Assembly: GCF_020193575.1 (NCBI RefSeq) | Contig: NZ_JADYVD010000012.1 | Coordinates: forward strand, 62,001-126,000 | Direction: 5' to 3' | DNA from: Ensifer sp. IC4062 | GTDB taxonomy: Bacteria; Pseudomonadota; Alphaproteobacteria; Rhizobiales; Rhizobiaceae | Length of the DNA: 64,000 bases | Shown here: positions 16,261 through 26,102 of the stretch, piece after piece | How the letters are laid out: each line of letters starts with the position of its first letter | Position numbering within the stretch: position 1 is the stretch's first letter | Notes under the pieces: model-generated | Told to the model about the DNA's origin: nothing | Seen by the model: the letters and a program-made list of their open reading frames with translations, nothing else | The model's database searches: none | Program-made: the position numbers and the translations under genes

Positions 16261-17727
16261 ATGACACAGAAGATCATGCTGCAGGGAACCGGCTCGGATG
16301 TCGGAAAATCGGTACTGGTGGCTGGGCTCTGCCGGCTCGCCTCCAATCGCGGGCTGAAGGTTAGGCCGTTCAAGCCGCAGAACATGTCGAACAATGCGGC
16401 CGTTTCCGACGACGGCGGCGAGATTGGGCGGGCGCAATGGCTGCAGTCCGTGGCCGCGCGTGTGCCGTCCTCAGTCCACATGAACCCGGTGCTTCTGAAG
16501 CCGCAATCGGACATCGGCAGCCAGATCATCCTGCAGGGCAAGGTAGCGGGCCAGGCGAAGGGCAGGGAGTACCAGGCGCTGAAGCCGAAGCTCTTGGGCG
16601 TGGTGATGGAAAGCTTCGAGCTGATGTGTGCCGGTGCTGATCTCGTCATCGTTGAGGGCGCGGGGTCGCCGGCAGAAATCAATTTGAGAGCCGGCGACAT
16701 CGCCAACATGGGCTTTGCCACACGCGCAGGCGTGCCGGTGGTGCTTGTCGGCGATATCGATCGCGGTGGCGTCATCGCCTCGCTGGTCGGCACCTACGCG
16801 ATCCTGCCGGAGGAGGACCGGCGCATGGTCAGCGGCTATCTCATCAACAAGTTCCGTGGTGACGTGACGCTCTTCGACGATGGCATTGCGGCGGTTCACC
16901 GGTTTACAGGTTGGCCCTGCTTCGGGGTCGTGCCGTGGCTGAAAAGTGCCGCGCGGCTGCCTGCGGAGGATTCGGTCGTGCTGGAAAAGCTCGCGCGCGG
17001 TGGCGGCAAGGCGCTCAAGGTCGCGGTGCCCGTCCTGTCGCGGATCGCGAACTTCGACGATCTCGACCCGCTGATGGCGGAGCCGGAGGTCGACCTCGTC
17101 TTCGTCCGGCCGGGCACGCCGCTTCCCGAGGATGCCGGGCTGGTCGTCATTCCCGGCTCGAAGTCGACGATTTCCGACCTCAAGGATTTTCGCGGCGAGG
17201 GCTGGGACCGGGACCTCGAGCGCCACCTGCGGCGTGGCGGCCGCGTGATTGGAATTTGCGGCGGCTACCAGATGCTCGGCGCGCGCGTCACCGATCCGCT
17301 CGGCATCGAAGGCAGTGAACGCGAGATCGCCGGCCTCGGCCTGCTTGCGGTTCAAACGGAGATGGCGCCGCAAAAGACAGTGCGCAACAGCCTCGCCTGG
17401 TCGCTCGAGCATGACGTCCCGCTCGACGGCTATGAGATTCACCTCGGCAAGACAACAGGCACCGATTGCGACCGCGCGCCAGTCTCGATCGACGGCCGCC
17501 GTGACGGGGCGATGTCGGCCGACGGCAAGGTCATGGGCACCTATCTGCACGGACTCTTCGGCAGCGACGCCTACCGCGCGGCACTACTCAAGAGCTTTGG
17601 CATCGAGGGTGGCGGCGGCAACTATCGCCGGTCGGTCGACGCCGCGCTCGACGATGTCGCAGGCGAACTTGAGGCGGTGCTCGACCCTATCTGGCTGGAC
17701 CGGCTGGTCGGCGGCAAGACGGCCTGA
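16261..17727 (+). CDS. cobQ: Cobyric acid synthase
   Basis: 488 residues. Amidates the b, d, e and g side chains of adenosylcobyrinic acid a,c-diamide using glutamine and ATP. The N-terminal dethiobiotin synthetase-like ATPase domain has [15 protein letters not shown] and [11 protein letters not shown]. The C-terminal class I-like glutamine amidotransferase domain carries the nucleophile C333 in [10 protein letters not shown] and the His in YLHGLFGSD. Length is normal for CobQ. It is separated from the other cob genes by an adenylate cyclase gene, and no riboswitch is visible upstream. Confidence 0.96.
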   Translation: MTQKIMLQGTGSDVGKSVLVAGLCRLASNRGLKVRPFKPQNMSNNAAVSDDGGEIGRAQWLQSVAARVPSSVHMNPVLLKPQSDIGSQIILQGKVAGQAKGREYQALKPKLLGVVMESFELMCAGADLVIVEGAGSPAEINLRAGDIANMGFATRAGVPVVLVGDIDRGGVIASLVGTYAILPEEDRRMVSGYLINKFRGDVTLFDDGIAAVHRFTGWPCFGVVPWLKSAARLPAEDSVVLEKLARGGGKALKVAVPVLSRIANFDDLDPLMAEPEVDLVFVRPGTPLPEDAGLVVIPGSKSTISDLKDFRGEGWDRDLERHLRRGGRVIGICGGYQMLGARVTDPLGIEGSEREIAGLGLLAVQTEMAPQKTVRNSLAWSLEHDVPLDGYEIHLGKTTGTDCDRAPVSIDGRRDGAMSADGKVMGTYLHGLFGSDAYRAALLKSFGIEGGGGNYRRSVDAALDDVAGELEAVLDPIWLDRLVGGKTA

Positions 17728-17831
17728 CGCTGCGGCGGCGCCACTCGCCAGGAATTTGTTGCTTCTCCGGCTTTGGCATTTAAGCTACGGTTGAAATATC
17801 CTGGCTATACGCCGCAGGAGCGGCTCTCCAC

Positions 17832-19589
17832 GTGGAACGGAAGCTCGCAGTGATCCTTGCCGCTGACGTCGCTGGCTACAGCCGTCTTGTCGCTGCCGAC
17901 GAGGAAGGGGCGCTCGCGACGCTGGGCACCTACAGTGCCGCGATCCGCGATCTGGTCGCCGAGCATGGCGGGCGCATATTCGGTTCGGCCGGTGACAGCG
18001 TCGTGGCCGAGTTCCACAGTGCCGTGCAGGCAGTGCGCGCCGCTGTCGCTATCCAGCGTGTGCTGAATCGCCGCAACGCCGACCTTCCCCCCGACCACCG
18101 GATGGAGTTCCGCATCGGCCTCAACCTCGGTGATGTCGTCGTCGAAGGCGACAATCTTCTCGGCGACGGCGTCAACGTGGCTGCCCGGCTGCAGGAAGTC
18201 GCGCTGCCGGGGGGAATCTGCATTTCGGGCGCCCTTCACGACCAGATCGAGGGCAAGCTCGATTTCCCGCTGACTCACCTCGGTGACCGGAACCTCAAGA
18301 ATATTCCGCGTCCCGTGCCGGTGCACAGGGTCGACTGGCGTCGCGAGGACCCCGTGGAGGCCGGCGCGCTCGGCGGGCCGCTCGTCCTTCCGGACAAGCC
18401 CTCGATCGTCGTCCTTCCCTTCGTCAACATGTCGGGCGACCCGGAGCAGGAGTACTTTGCCGACGGGCTAACCGAAGACATCATCACCGCGCTTTCGCTG
18501 TACCGCTGGTTCTTCGTCATCGCCCGCAACTCGTCCTTCGCTTACAAGGGGCGCGCCGTCGACGTGAAGCAGGTCGGCCGCGATCTTGGCGTGCGCTATA
18601 TCGTCGAGGGGAGCGTGCGCCGGGCCGGCACGCGTCTGCGTGTGACCGGCCAGCTCATCGAAGCCGAGACCGGAGTCCACCTATGGGCCCAGCGCTACGA
18701 CCGGGAACTTGCGGATATCTTCGCCATCCAGGACGAACTCACACAGAATGTCGTCGGCGCGATCGAACCGGAAATCCTCATCGGGGAGAGCCGGCGTGCC
18801 CAGTTCAGTCCCACCAACAACCTCGATGCTTATGAGTGTCACATGCGCGGCACGTGGCTGCACAATGCGCAGGACACCGCCGAACACTTTAAGGAAGCGA
18901 TAATGTGGCATCGGCGGGCGATCGCTCTCGATCCCGATTTCGGCCGCGCGCATATGATGCTCGCCCGCTCGCTCTATGCTCGCTGCTTCCACGGCTTCAG
19001 CGAGGATGTCGATCGCGACAGTGCCGAACTCCATGCTGCGGCCGAGCGTGCCGTCGCGCTGGAAGAGCGCGACCCCTATTCGCACTACGCGATGTGCCTT
19101 GCGCATTTCGTGGCGCACCGTGCGCCCGCGGCGGTGGAAGAGGCGCAGCGGGCGATCGACCTTAACCCCAACCTGGCGCTCGCGCATATGGGACTCGGCT
19201 GGGCGCGGATCTTCGCGGGACACTTCGCCGAGGCGCTTGATCCGCTCCACATGGCTCTGAGGCTCAGTCCGCATGACCCGATGACCTATCTGTTCCTCAA
19301 CCACATCGCGCTCGCCCACTATCATCTCGGCAACTACGAGGAGGCGCTGCACTATTCGGAGCGCGGAATTTCACTCCGCCGGGCCTACTTCAACCGGGTC
19401 GTGCTTCTCGCGAGCCTCGGACAGCTCGGTCACGACGAGGAGGCGCGCGAGCTCATTCCGGAAATCATGGCCAACGTGCCGGCCGACATCACCCACTATT
19501 GGAAGATCCTCACGCCCTACGTCGATCCGAACCACTATGCGCATCTCATCGACGGGCTGCGCAAGGCAGGATTCCCGCTCGTTGACTGA
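17832..19589 (+). CDS. Class III adenylate cyclase with TPR repeats
   Basis: 585 residues from GTG 17832. The first ~170 residues are a class III cyclase catalytic domain: the metal-binding Asp in ILAADVAGYSRL, the second Asp in FGSAGDSVVAEFH, and RIGLNLGDVVVEGDNLLGDG. Next comes a domain typical of rhizobial cyclases (SIVVLPFVNMSGDPEQEYFA, DGLTEDIITALSLYRWFFVI, then VKQVGRDLGVRYIVEGSVRR), followed by about five TPR-like repeats from ~residue 350. It is cytosolic. Rhizobia carry many such cyclases and individual roles are mostly unknown. It splits cobQ from the riboswitch-led operon and ends with a short conserved repeat motif. Confidence 0.92.
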   Translation: MERKLAVILAADVAGYSRLVAADEEGALATLGTYSAAIRDLVAEHGGRIFGSAGDSVVAEFHSAVQAVRAAVAIQRVLNRRNADLPPDHRMEFRIGLNLGDVVVEGDNLLGDGVNVAARLQEVALPGGICISGALHDQIEGKLDFPLTHLGDRNLKNIPRPVPVHRVDWRREDPVEAGALGGPLVLPDKPSIVVLPFVNMSGDPEQEYFADGLTEDIITALSLYRWFFVIARNSSFAYKGRAVDVKQVGRDLGVRYIVEGSVRRAGTRLRVTGQLIEAETGVHLWAQRYDRELADIFAIQDELTQNVVGAIEPEILIGESRRAQFSPTNNLDAYECHMRGTWLHNAQDTAEHFKEAIMWHRRAIALDPDFGRAHMMLARSLYARCFHGFSEDVDRDSAELHAAAERAVALEERDPYSHYAMCLAHFVAHRAPAAVEEAQRAIDLNPNLALAHMGLGWARIFAGHFAEALDPLHMALRLSPHDPMTYLFLNHIALAHYHLGNYEEALHYSERGISLRRAYFNRVVLLASLGQLGHDEEARELIPEIMANVPADITHYWKILTPYVDPNHYAHLIDGLRKAGFPLVD

Positions 19590-19689
19590 AGCAACGCTAG
19601 AAAAGTGTGTAACGGTTTTCCGTTTTCAGGGCTGCCCATGTCGCAGGCCGTCGATTGACTTTGCCGGTGCCGCTTCATAATTAACGTGA

Positions 19690-19900
19690 ATGGATGGTTC
19701 CCCCGCGCCGGAACGGAGCAGGGGAGTAAATGGGAATGTGACAGGGCGGACCCACACCGGGCGCCCTTATCACAGCCGACCCCGCGACTGTAGAACGGTC
19801 AGGGTTCGCCATCGGATCTGTCGTCCTTCCTGACGAGCTGCATGGGGCAGTCTTGAGGGATTGGACGTCAGGTCGGAAAAGCCACTGGCATGGCATCGTG
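19690..19900 (+). promoter_or_regulatory. Cobalamin riboswitch (adenosylcobalamin)
   Basis: The conserved core is present in order: GGTTCCCC near 19696, TAAATGGGAA (19727-19736), the GCCGACCCCGCGACTGT segment (19775-19791) and the B12 box GCCACTGG at 19881-19888. It lies ~320 bases before cobP and should repress cobPWNO when adenosylcobalamin is plentiful. A possible promoter, TTGACT (19655) and CATAAT (19676), lies just upstream, with a short 15-base spacer. The expression platform is not obvious; a stem ATTTCC...GGAAAT near 20075-20100 is a candidate. Confidence 0.93.
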
Positions 19901-20127
19901 ATCAGCCGGGCTGGACGCCTCTTCTTCTACGAATCGTCCGCCTTTCACGATGCCGCAAATGCCGGGAAGGCGAGGCGGCCCGTTCGGCTTCGGCCAGCAT
20001 GTGTTCAGCAATCGCTGAACGCACGCTGCCTCGAAGTCGTGACGCCGTGAGCCAGGAGACCTGCCATCCGTGAGGGCATTTCCGCCCGAAGGGGAAATCA
20101 ATCCCCGGTGCCAGCACGGAGGTTGTC

Positions 20128-20205
20128 GTGGCTTACGAATTGTCTTTTGAACGCGCGACAGGCGTGTTGCTCGCCCATTTCCGGTCGAAGCCGTCAGTGA
20201 ACTGA
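20128..20205 (+). CDS. Possible 25-residue leader peptide before cobP
   Basis: GTG 20128 follows GGAGG at a suitable distance (CACGGAGGTTGTCGTG). The frame encodes [20 protein letters not shown] and KPSVN and stops 11 bases before the cobP ATG. It lies downstream of the riboswitch aptamer in the same transcript, so it could couple translation to cobP or form part of the expression platform. No family recognised; it may be chance. Confidence 0.35.
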   Translation: MAYELSFERATGVLLAHFRSKPSVN

Positions 20206-20215
20206 GGCCGGCCGT

Positions 20216-20743
20216 ATGTCCACTTCCCGTGCCGGGCCGATTCTCGTGCTTGGCGGCGCCCGTTCCGGCAAATCTTCTTTCGCGGAAAACCTCATCGAAG
20301 CCGCCGGGCTGCCGATGCATTACGTCGCCACGGGGCAAGCCTGGGACGACGAGATGCGCGATCGCATCCGCCACCACCAGGATATGCGGCGCGGCAAGGG
20401 CTGGACCATCCATGAGGAGCCGGTCGAACTCGTGGCTTTGCTTCGCCGGATCGACGATCCGGCACGCGCGATCCTTGTCGATTGCCTGACGCTCTGGGTT
20501 ACCAACCTGATGATGGAAGCGCGCGACATTGCGGCCGAATTCGCGGCGCTCGCCGCCTTCCTGCCCGAGGCGCGGGCGCGCCTCATCTTCGTTTCCAATG
20601 AGGTCGGTCTTGGCATTGTTCCGGAAAACCGGATGGCGCGCGATTTCCGCGACCATGCCGGCCGCCTCCATCAGATCGTGGCGGAGAAATCCGCCGAAGT
20701 TTACTTTGTCGCGGCTGGATTGCCGCTGAAAATGAAGGGTTGA
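20216..20743 (+). CDS. cobP: Adenosylcobinamide kinase / adenosylcobinamide-phosphate guanylyltransferase
   Basis: 175 residues, the bifunctional CobP/CobU enzyme of nucleotide-loop assembly. The P-loop [12 protein letters not shown] is at ~residues 13-24. [12 protein letters not shown] includes the His that is guanylylated in this family, and [11 protein letters not shown] and [20 protein letters not shown] are the other hallmark segments. First full-length gene after the cobalamin riboswitch, and it runs into cobW with a two-base gap. Confidence 0.96.
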   Translation: MSTSRAGPILVLGGARSGKSSFAENLIEAAGLPMHYVATGQAWDDEMRDRIRHHQDMRRGKGWTIHEEPVELVALLRRIDDPARAILVDCLTLWVTNLMMEARDIAAEFAALAAFLPEARARLIFVSNEVGLGIVPENRMARDFRDHAGRLHQIVAEKSAEVYFVAAGLPLKMKG

Positions 20744-20745
20744 TC

Positions 20746-21810
20746 ATGACACTCGCAAAGGCCCAGCAGGGCAAGATCCCGGCCACCGTCATCACCGGGT
20801 TCCTCGGCGCCGGCAAAACGACGATGATCCGCAATCTGTTGCAGAATGCCGACGGTAAGCGCATAGCGCTGATCATCAACGAGTTCGGCGATCTCGGCGT
20901 CGACGGCGATGTCCTGAAGGGCTGCGGCGCGGAGGCCTGCTCCGAGGACGACATCATCGAACTCACCAACGGCTGCATCTGCTGCACGGTCGCCGATGAT
21001 TTCATCCCGACGATGACGAAGCTGCTTGAACGCGAGAACCGGCCGGACCACATCGTCATCGAGACCTCGGGTCTCGCCCTGCCGCAGCCGCTCGTCGCCG
21101 CCTTCAATTGGCCGGACATCCGCAGCGAAGTAACGGTTGATGGCGTCGTCACTGTCGTTGACAGCGCCGCGGTTGCCGCCGGCCGCTTTGCGGACGACCA
21201 CGACAAGGTCGATGCGCTGCGCGTCAACGACGACAATCTCGACCATGAGAGCCCGCTCGAAGAGCTCTTCGAGGACCAATTGACGGCCGCTGACCTCATC
21301 GTTCTCAACAAGACCGACCTGATCGATGCGTCCGGCCTGAAGTCGGTGCGCGACGAGGTGGCGTCCCGCATCAGCCGCAAGCCGACGATGATCGAGGCGA
21401 AGAACGGCGAGGTGGCTGCCGCCATCCTGCTCGGCCTTGGCGTCGGCACCGAGGGCGAGATCGCCAACCGCAAGTCTCATCACGAGATGGAGCACGAGGC
21501 CGGCGAAGAGCACGACCACGACGAATTCGACAGTTTCGTCGTCGAGCTCGGCGCGATCAGCGATCCCGCCGCCTTCATCGACCGGCTGAAGGGGGTGATC
21601 GCGGAGCACGATGTGCTGCGCCTCAAGGGCTTCGCCGACGTCCCGGGCAAGCCGATGCGCCTCCTGATCCAGGCGGTCGGCAGCCGCATCGACCAGTATT
21701 ACGACCGGGCCTGGGCGGCCGGCGAAGCACGCGGCACGCGCCTCGTCGTCATCGGCCTGCACGACATGGATGAGGCCGCCGTGCGCGCCGCGATCTCGGC
21801 GCTGGTGTGA
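20746..21810 (+). CDS. cobW: CobW GTPase, cobalt-delivery type
   Basis: 354 residues of the COG0523 G3E GTPase family. The P-loop GFLGAGKTT is at residues 18-26, the metal-binding CxCC motif at C77-I-C79-C80 (NGCICCT) and NKTDLID is the guanine-specificity motif. A His/Asp/Glu-rich stretch near residues 240-257 (HHEMEHEAGEEHDHDEF) suggests metal binding. In cob operons this protein is thought to supply Co(II) to the CobNST chelatase. ATG 20746 is used; TTG 20740 would overlap cobP. Confidence 0.95.
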   Translation: MTLAKAQQGKIPATVITGFLGAGKTTMIRNLLQNADGKRIALIINEFGDLGVDGDVLKGCGAEACSEDDIIELTNGCICCTVADDFIPTMTKLLERENRPDHIVIETSGLALPQPLVAAFNWPDIRSEVTVDGVVTVVDSAAVAAGRFADDHDKVDALRVNDDNLDHESPLEELFEDQLTAADLIVLNKTDLIDASGLKSVRDEVASRISRKPTMIEAKNGEVAAAILLGLGVGTEGEIANRKSHHEMEHEAGEEHDHDEFDSFVVELGAISDPAAFIDRLKGVIAEHDVLRLKGFADVPGKPMRLLIQAVGSRIDQYYDRAWAAGEARGTRLVVIGLHDMDEAAVRAAISALV

Positions 21811-21821
21811 TCGGATAAAAA

Positions 21822-24800
21822 ATGCATCTGCTTCTCGCCCAGAAAGGCACGATCGCCGACGGCAACGAGGCGATCGATCTCGGGCAAAGCCCAGCCGACA
21901 TCCTGTTCCTCTCGGCTGCGGACACGGAACTCGCCTCGATCGCCGCGGCCTACAGGCGCCGCGCTGGGGCGAGGACGCTGCGCATCGCCAGCCTGATGAA
22001 CCTGATGCATCCGATGTCGGTCGACACCTATCTCGAGCGCACGGCGCGGCACGCGAAGCTCATCGTCGTCCGCCCGCTCGGCGGCGCGAGCTATTTCCGC
22101 TACGTGTTGGAGGCGCTGCATGCCGCGGCGGTGATGCGCAAGTTCCAGATCGCTGTGCTTCCCGGCGATGACAAGCCGGACCCAGGTCTCGATCCGTTCT
22201 CTACCGTGTCTGCGGAGGACCGCGCGCGCCTCTGGGCCTATTTCACCGAGGGCGGCGCCGATAATGCCGGGCTCTTCCTGGACTATGCCGAGGCGCTGAT
22301 TGCCGGCAGCGAGAAGCCGCAGCCGGCAAGGCCGCTTTTGAAGGCGGGCATCTGGTGGCCGGGCGAGGGCGTGGTCGGGGTGGACCGGTGGCGCGCGATT
22401 GCGGGTGTGCGGGGCACACCCCCCTCTGTCCTGCCGGACATCTCCCCTACAAGGGGGGAGATTGACCCGCGGCCAAGCCCCGTTCCTCAAACGCCCTCAG
22501 CAACGACACCCTCTGCCGGGCAGCCTCCCAACTCAGTGGCCGTCGAAGCGGTTGCCTCCGTGATCGCCCCCCTTGTGGGGGAGATGCCCGGCAGGGCAGA
22601 GGGGGGTACTCCCCACACCGACGCCGTTTCCGAGATCACCGTCGCCATCTGCTTCTACCGCGCCCTCGTGCAAAGCGGCGAAACGAAACCCGTCGAAGCC
22701 TTGATCGAGGCGCTTGCGGCCGAGGGCATGCGAGCACTGCCGGTCTTTGTCTCGAGCCTCAAGGATCAGGTCTCGATCGGCACGCTGCAGGCGATCTTCG
22801 CAGAGGCCGCACCGGACGTGGTGATGAATGCTACCGGCTTTGCGGTTTCCGCGCCCGGTGCCGACCGTCAGCCGACGGTGCTCGAATCGACCGGCGCGCC
22901 GGTGCTGCAGGTGATCTTTTCCGGCTCCTCGCGTGCCGCCTGGGAGGCTTCGCCGCAAGGACTGATGGCGCGTGATCTCGGCATGAACGTCGCGCTGCCG
23001 GAGGTGGATGGCCGCATTCTCTCCCGTGCCGTCTCGTTCAAGGCGGCGTCCGTCTACGATCCGGCGGTGGAAGCCAACATCGTCGGGCACGAACCGCTTG
23101 CCGATCGCGTCCGCTTTGCCGCCCGGCTTGCCGCCAATTGGGCACGGCTGCGGCGGGCAAGGCCGGAGGCGCGCCGCGTTGCCATCGTCATGGCCAATTA
23201 TCCCAACCGCGACGGGCGGCTCGGCAATGGCGTCGGCCTCGACACGCCGGCCGGTACCATCGAGGTGCTGAAGGCGATGGCGGCGGAGGGCTATCCCGTC
23301 GGCGATCTTCCCGAAGACGGCGATGCGCTCATGCGCTTCCTGATGACCGGGCCGACCAATGCGGCGAGCCGCGACCGCGAAATCCGCGAGGTCATTTCGC
23401 TCGCGCAATACAAGGATTTCCTGGACTCCCTTCCGCAGCAAATTCAGGACGAGGTGACGGCGCGTTGGGGCGATCCCGAAGCCGATCCCTTCTTCCTCGA
23501 CGGCGCTTTCGCGCTGCCGCTTGCGCGCTTCGGTGACGTGCTCGTCGGCATCCAGCCGGCGCGCGGCTACAACATCGATCCGAAAGAAACCTATCACGCG
23601 CCGGACCTCGTTCCGCCGCACGGCTATCTCGCCTTCTATGCTTTCCTGCGGCAGGTCTTCAAAGCCGACGCGATCATCCACATGGGCAAGCACGGCAATC
23701 TCGAATGGCTGCCGGGCAAGGCACTGGCGCTTTCGGAGAATTGTTATCCTGAGGCTGTCTTCGGCCCGACGCCGCATCTTTACCCGTTCATCGTCAACGA
23801 TCCGGGCGAGGGCACGCAGGCCAAGCGCCGCACCAGCGCCGTCATCATCGACCATCTGACGCCGCCTTTGACGCGGGCGGAGTCCTATGGGCCGCTGAAG
23901 GACCTGGAGGCTCTGGTCGACGAATATTACGAGGCAGCCGGCGGCGACCCGCGGCGGCTGAGGCTCCTGAGCCGACAGATCCTCGATCTCGTCCGCGACA
24001 TCGGCCTCGATCACGATGCCGGGATCGAAAAAGCCGACAGTGACGACAAGGCGCTGGAAAAGCTCGATGCCTATCTTTGCGACCTGAAGGAGATGCAGAT
24101 CCGCGACGGGCTGCACATCTTCGGCGTCGCGCCGGAAGGGCGCCTTCTGACGGACCTCACCGTGGCGCTGGCGCGGGTGCCGCGCGGCCTGGGCGAGGGG
24201 GGCGACCAGAGCCTGCAGCGGGCGATCGCGATGGATCTGGGATTGGGGGCGTCGGCGCGGGTACCCCCCTCTGTCCTGCCGGACTTCTCCCCCACAAGGA
24301 GGGAGATCAGGGAGGCGAGCGCTCGTATCTCGGCGGCACCCTCGCATGAGGCGAAGTCAGCGGCCCAGCAACGCGGTGCGAATCTGGTGGCCCAGCATCC
24401 CCAGGTGCGTCCGGCGGGTGAAGCTGCGTCTAATACCAACAGCACTGGTGAACCGAGCGGCAGCCACCTGCCAATCTCCCCTCTTGTGGGGAAGATGCCC
24501 GGCAGGGCAGAGGGGGGTGCGCCTCCGCAGTCCCAACCTTTCGATCCCCTCGATTGCGTCATGTCCGCGCCGTGGACCGGCCCGGAGCCCGCGCTTCTCG
24601 CCTCGCTCTCGGAAGCGCCCTGGCGCACCGCCGGCGACACCGTCGAGCGTATCGAAATCCTCGCCGCAAAGCTGGTCTCAGGCGAGATCGTCTGTCCCGC
24701 AGACTGGCCCGCCACACGCGCTGTCCTTGACGAGATCGGTACTCGACTGAAGCCCTCGATAGAAGGCTCCGGGGAAGCGGAAATCAAAGGCCTGCTCACC

Positions 24801-26090
24801 GGCCTCGACGGCCGCTTCGTAGCACCTGGGCCGTCCGGCGCGCCGACGCGCGGCCGTCCCGACGTGCTGCCGACCGGCCGCAATTTCTATTCCGTCGACA
24901 GCCGCGCCGTACCGACGCCGGCGGCCTATGAGCTCGGCAAGAAATCCGCTGAGCTGCTTATCCGTCGCTATTTGCAGGACCATGGCGAATGGCCGTCCTC
25001 CTTCGGGCTCACCGCCTGGGGCACCTCCAACATGCGCACCGGCGGCGACGATATCGCCCAGGCGCTGGCGCTGATCGGCGCGAAGCCGGTCTGGGACATG
25101 GCCTCGCGCCGCGTGACCGGCTACGAGATCGTGCCGCTGGCTGTGCTCGGGCGTCCGCGCGTCGATGTCACGCTCCGGATTTCCGGATTCTTCCGTGACG
25201 CTTTTCCAGAACAGATAGCGCTTTTCGACAAGGCGATCCGTGCTGTCGGCGCGCTGGAAGAGGATGACGGCGACAACATGATCGCCGCCCGCATGCGCGT
25301 CGAGACGCGGCGACTCGAGGAGAGGGGCGTAGATCCGAAGGAAGCAGCGCGGCGCGCCTCTTACCGCGTCTTCGGCGCCAAGCCGGGTGCCTACGGCGCC
25401 GGGCTGCAGGCGCTGATCGACGAGAAGGGCTGGGACAAGCGCAGCGATCTCGCCGATGCCTATCTCACCTGGGGCGGCTATGCTTATGGCGCCGGCGAGG
25501 AGGGCAAGGCCGAGCGCGGCCTTTTCGAGGAACGGCTGCGGTCGATCGAGGCTGTCGTCCAGAACCAGGACAATCGCGAACACGACCTCCTCGACAGCGA
25601 CGACTATTACCAGTTCGAAGGCGGCATGAGCGCTGCGGCGGAGCACCTCATCGGTCAGCGCCCGGCGATCTACCACAACGATCATTCGCGTCCGGAAAAG
25701 CCGGTGATCCGCTCGCTCGAAGAGGAGATTGGCCGGGTCGTGCGCGCCCGCGTCGTCAACCCGAAATGGATCGATGGCGTCATGCGCCACGGCTACAAGG
25801 GCGCCTTCGAGATCGCCGCGACGGTCGACTACATGTTCGCCTTCGCCGCGACCACCGGCGCAGTAGGCGACCACCATTTCGAGGCCGCTTACCGGGCATT
25901 CATCGCCGACGAAAAGGTCCTTGACTTCCTGCGCGACAAGAACTCGGCTGCGCTTACCGAAATATCGGAACGCTTCCTGGAGGCGATCGATCGCGGCCTC
26001 TGGAATCCGCGCTCCAACTCGGCGCGCTTTGAACTGAACAACCTGTCCGGTGACGCGGCCGCCCCTCCGCTGCGTACCGGAAACGAATAG
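21822..26090 (+). CDS. cobN: Cobaltochelatase large subunit CobN with two repeat-derived insertions
   Basis: 1422 residues, the catalytic subunit that with CobS and CobT inserts Co(II) into hydrogenobyrinic acid a,c-diamide. Chelatase landmarks include PPHGYLAFYAFLRQ, IIHMGKHGNLEWLPGKALAL, NDPGEGTQAKRR, LTAWGTSNMRTGGDD and MRHGYKGAFEIAATVDYMF. CobN of Pseudomonas denitrificans is 1275 residues. The surplus is largely explained by two inserted segments, residues ~200-263 and ~814-899, each built from the two arms of an inverted repeat that is intergenic elsewhere. Both are Pro/Ser/Gly-rich, keep the frame, and interrupt otherwise normal CobN sequence before AICFYRALVQSGE and before MSAPWTGPEPALLA. 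cobS and cobT are not in the window. Confidence 0.96.
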   Translation: MHLLLAQKGTIADGNEAIDLGQSPADILFLSAADTELASIAAAYRRRAGARTLRIASLMNLMHPMSVDTYLERTARHAKLIVVRPLGGASYFRYVLEALHAAAVMRKFQIAVLPGDDKPDPGLDPFSTVSAEDRARLWAYFTEGGADNAGLFLDYAEALIAGSEKPQPARPLLKAGIWWPGEGVVGVDRWRAIAGVRGTPPSVLPDISPTRGEIDPRPSPVPQTPSATTPSAGQPPNSVAVEAVASVIAPLVGEMPGRAEGGTPHTDAVSEITVAICFYRALVQSGETKPVEALIEALAAEGMRALPVFVSSLKDQVSIGTLQAIFAEAAPDVVMNATGFAVSAPGADRQPTVLESTGAPVLQVIFSGSSRAAWEASPQGLMARDLGMNVALPEVDGRILSRAVSFKAASVYDPAVEANIVGHEPLADRVRFAARLAANWARLRRARPEARRVAIVMANYPNRDGRLGNGVGLDTPAGTIEVLKAMAAEGYPVGDLPEDGDALMRFLMTGPTNAASRDREIREVISLAQYKDFLDSLPQQIQDEVTARWGDPEADPFFLDGAFALPLARFGDVLVGIQPARGYNIDPKETYHAPDLVPPHGYLAFYAFLRQVFKADAIIHMGKHGNLEWLPGKALALSENCYPEAVFGPTPHLYPFIVNDPGEGTQAKRRTSAVIIDHLTPPLTRAESYGPLKDLEALVDEYYEAAGGDPRRLRLLSRQILDLVRDIGLDHDAGIEKADSDDKALEKLDAYLCDLKEMQIRDGLHIFGVAPEGRLLTDLTVALARVPRGLGEGGDQSLQRAIAMDLGLGASARVPPSVLPDFSPTRREIREASARISAAPSHEAKSAAQQRGANLVAQHPQVRPAGEAASNTNSTGEPSGSHLPISPLVGKMPGRAEGGAPPQSQPFDPLDCVMSAPWTGPEPALLASLSEAPWRTAGDTVERIEILAAKLVSGEIVCPADWPATRAVLDEIGTRLKPSIEGSGEAEIKGLLTGLDGRFVAPGPSGAPTRGRPDVLPTGRNFYSVDSRAVPTPAAYELGKKSAELLIRRYLQDHGEWPSSFGLTAWGTSNMRTGGDDIAQALALIGAKPVWDMASRRVTGYEIVPLAVLGRPRVDVTLRISGFFRDAFPEQIALFDKAIRAVGALEEDDGDNMIAARMRVETRRLEERGVDPKEAARRASYRVFGAKPGAYGAGLQALIDEKGWDKRSDLADAYLTWGGYAYGAGEEGKAERGLFEERLRSIEAVVQNQDNREHDLLDSDDYYQFEGGMSAAAEHLIGQRPAIYHNDHSRPEKPVIRSLEEEIGRVVRARVVNPKWIDGVMRHGYKGAFEIAATVDYMFAFAATTGAVGDHHFEAAYRAFIADEKVLDFLRDKNSAALTEISERFLEAIDRGLWNPRSNSARFELNNLSGDAAAPPLRTGNE
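22419..22607. repeat. Composite inverted repeat (family C) inside cobN, copy 1
   Basis: The left arm 22419-22463 (CCCCCCTCTGTCCTGCCGGA, then CATCTCCCCTACAAGGGGGGAG) and right arm 22563-22607 (CCCCCCTTGTGGGGGAGATG, then CCCGGCAGGGCAGAGGGGGGT) are near-perfect inverses separated by about 100 bases. They are translated as PPSVLPDISPTRGEI and APLVGEMPGRAEGGTP. Confidence 0.9.
24263..24518. repeat. Composite inverted repeat (family C) inside cobN, copy 2
   Basis: Left arm 24263-24308 and right arm 24473-24518, the same sequences as copy 1 with a few changes, about 165 bases apart. Translated in the same frame as copy 1: PPSVLPDFSPTRREI and SPLVGKMPGRAEGGAP. Confidence 0.9.
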
Positions 26091-26102
26091 GGAGAGATCA
26101 CC

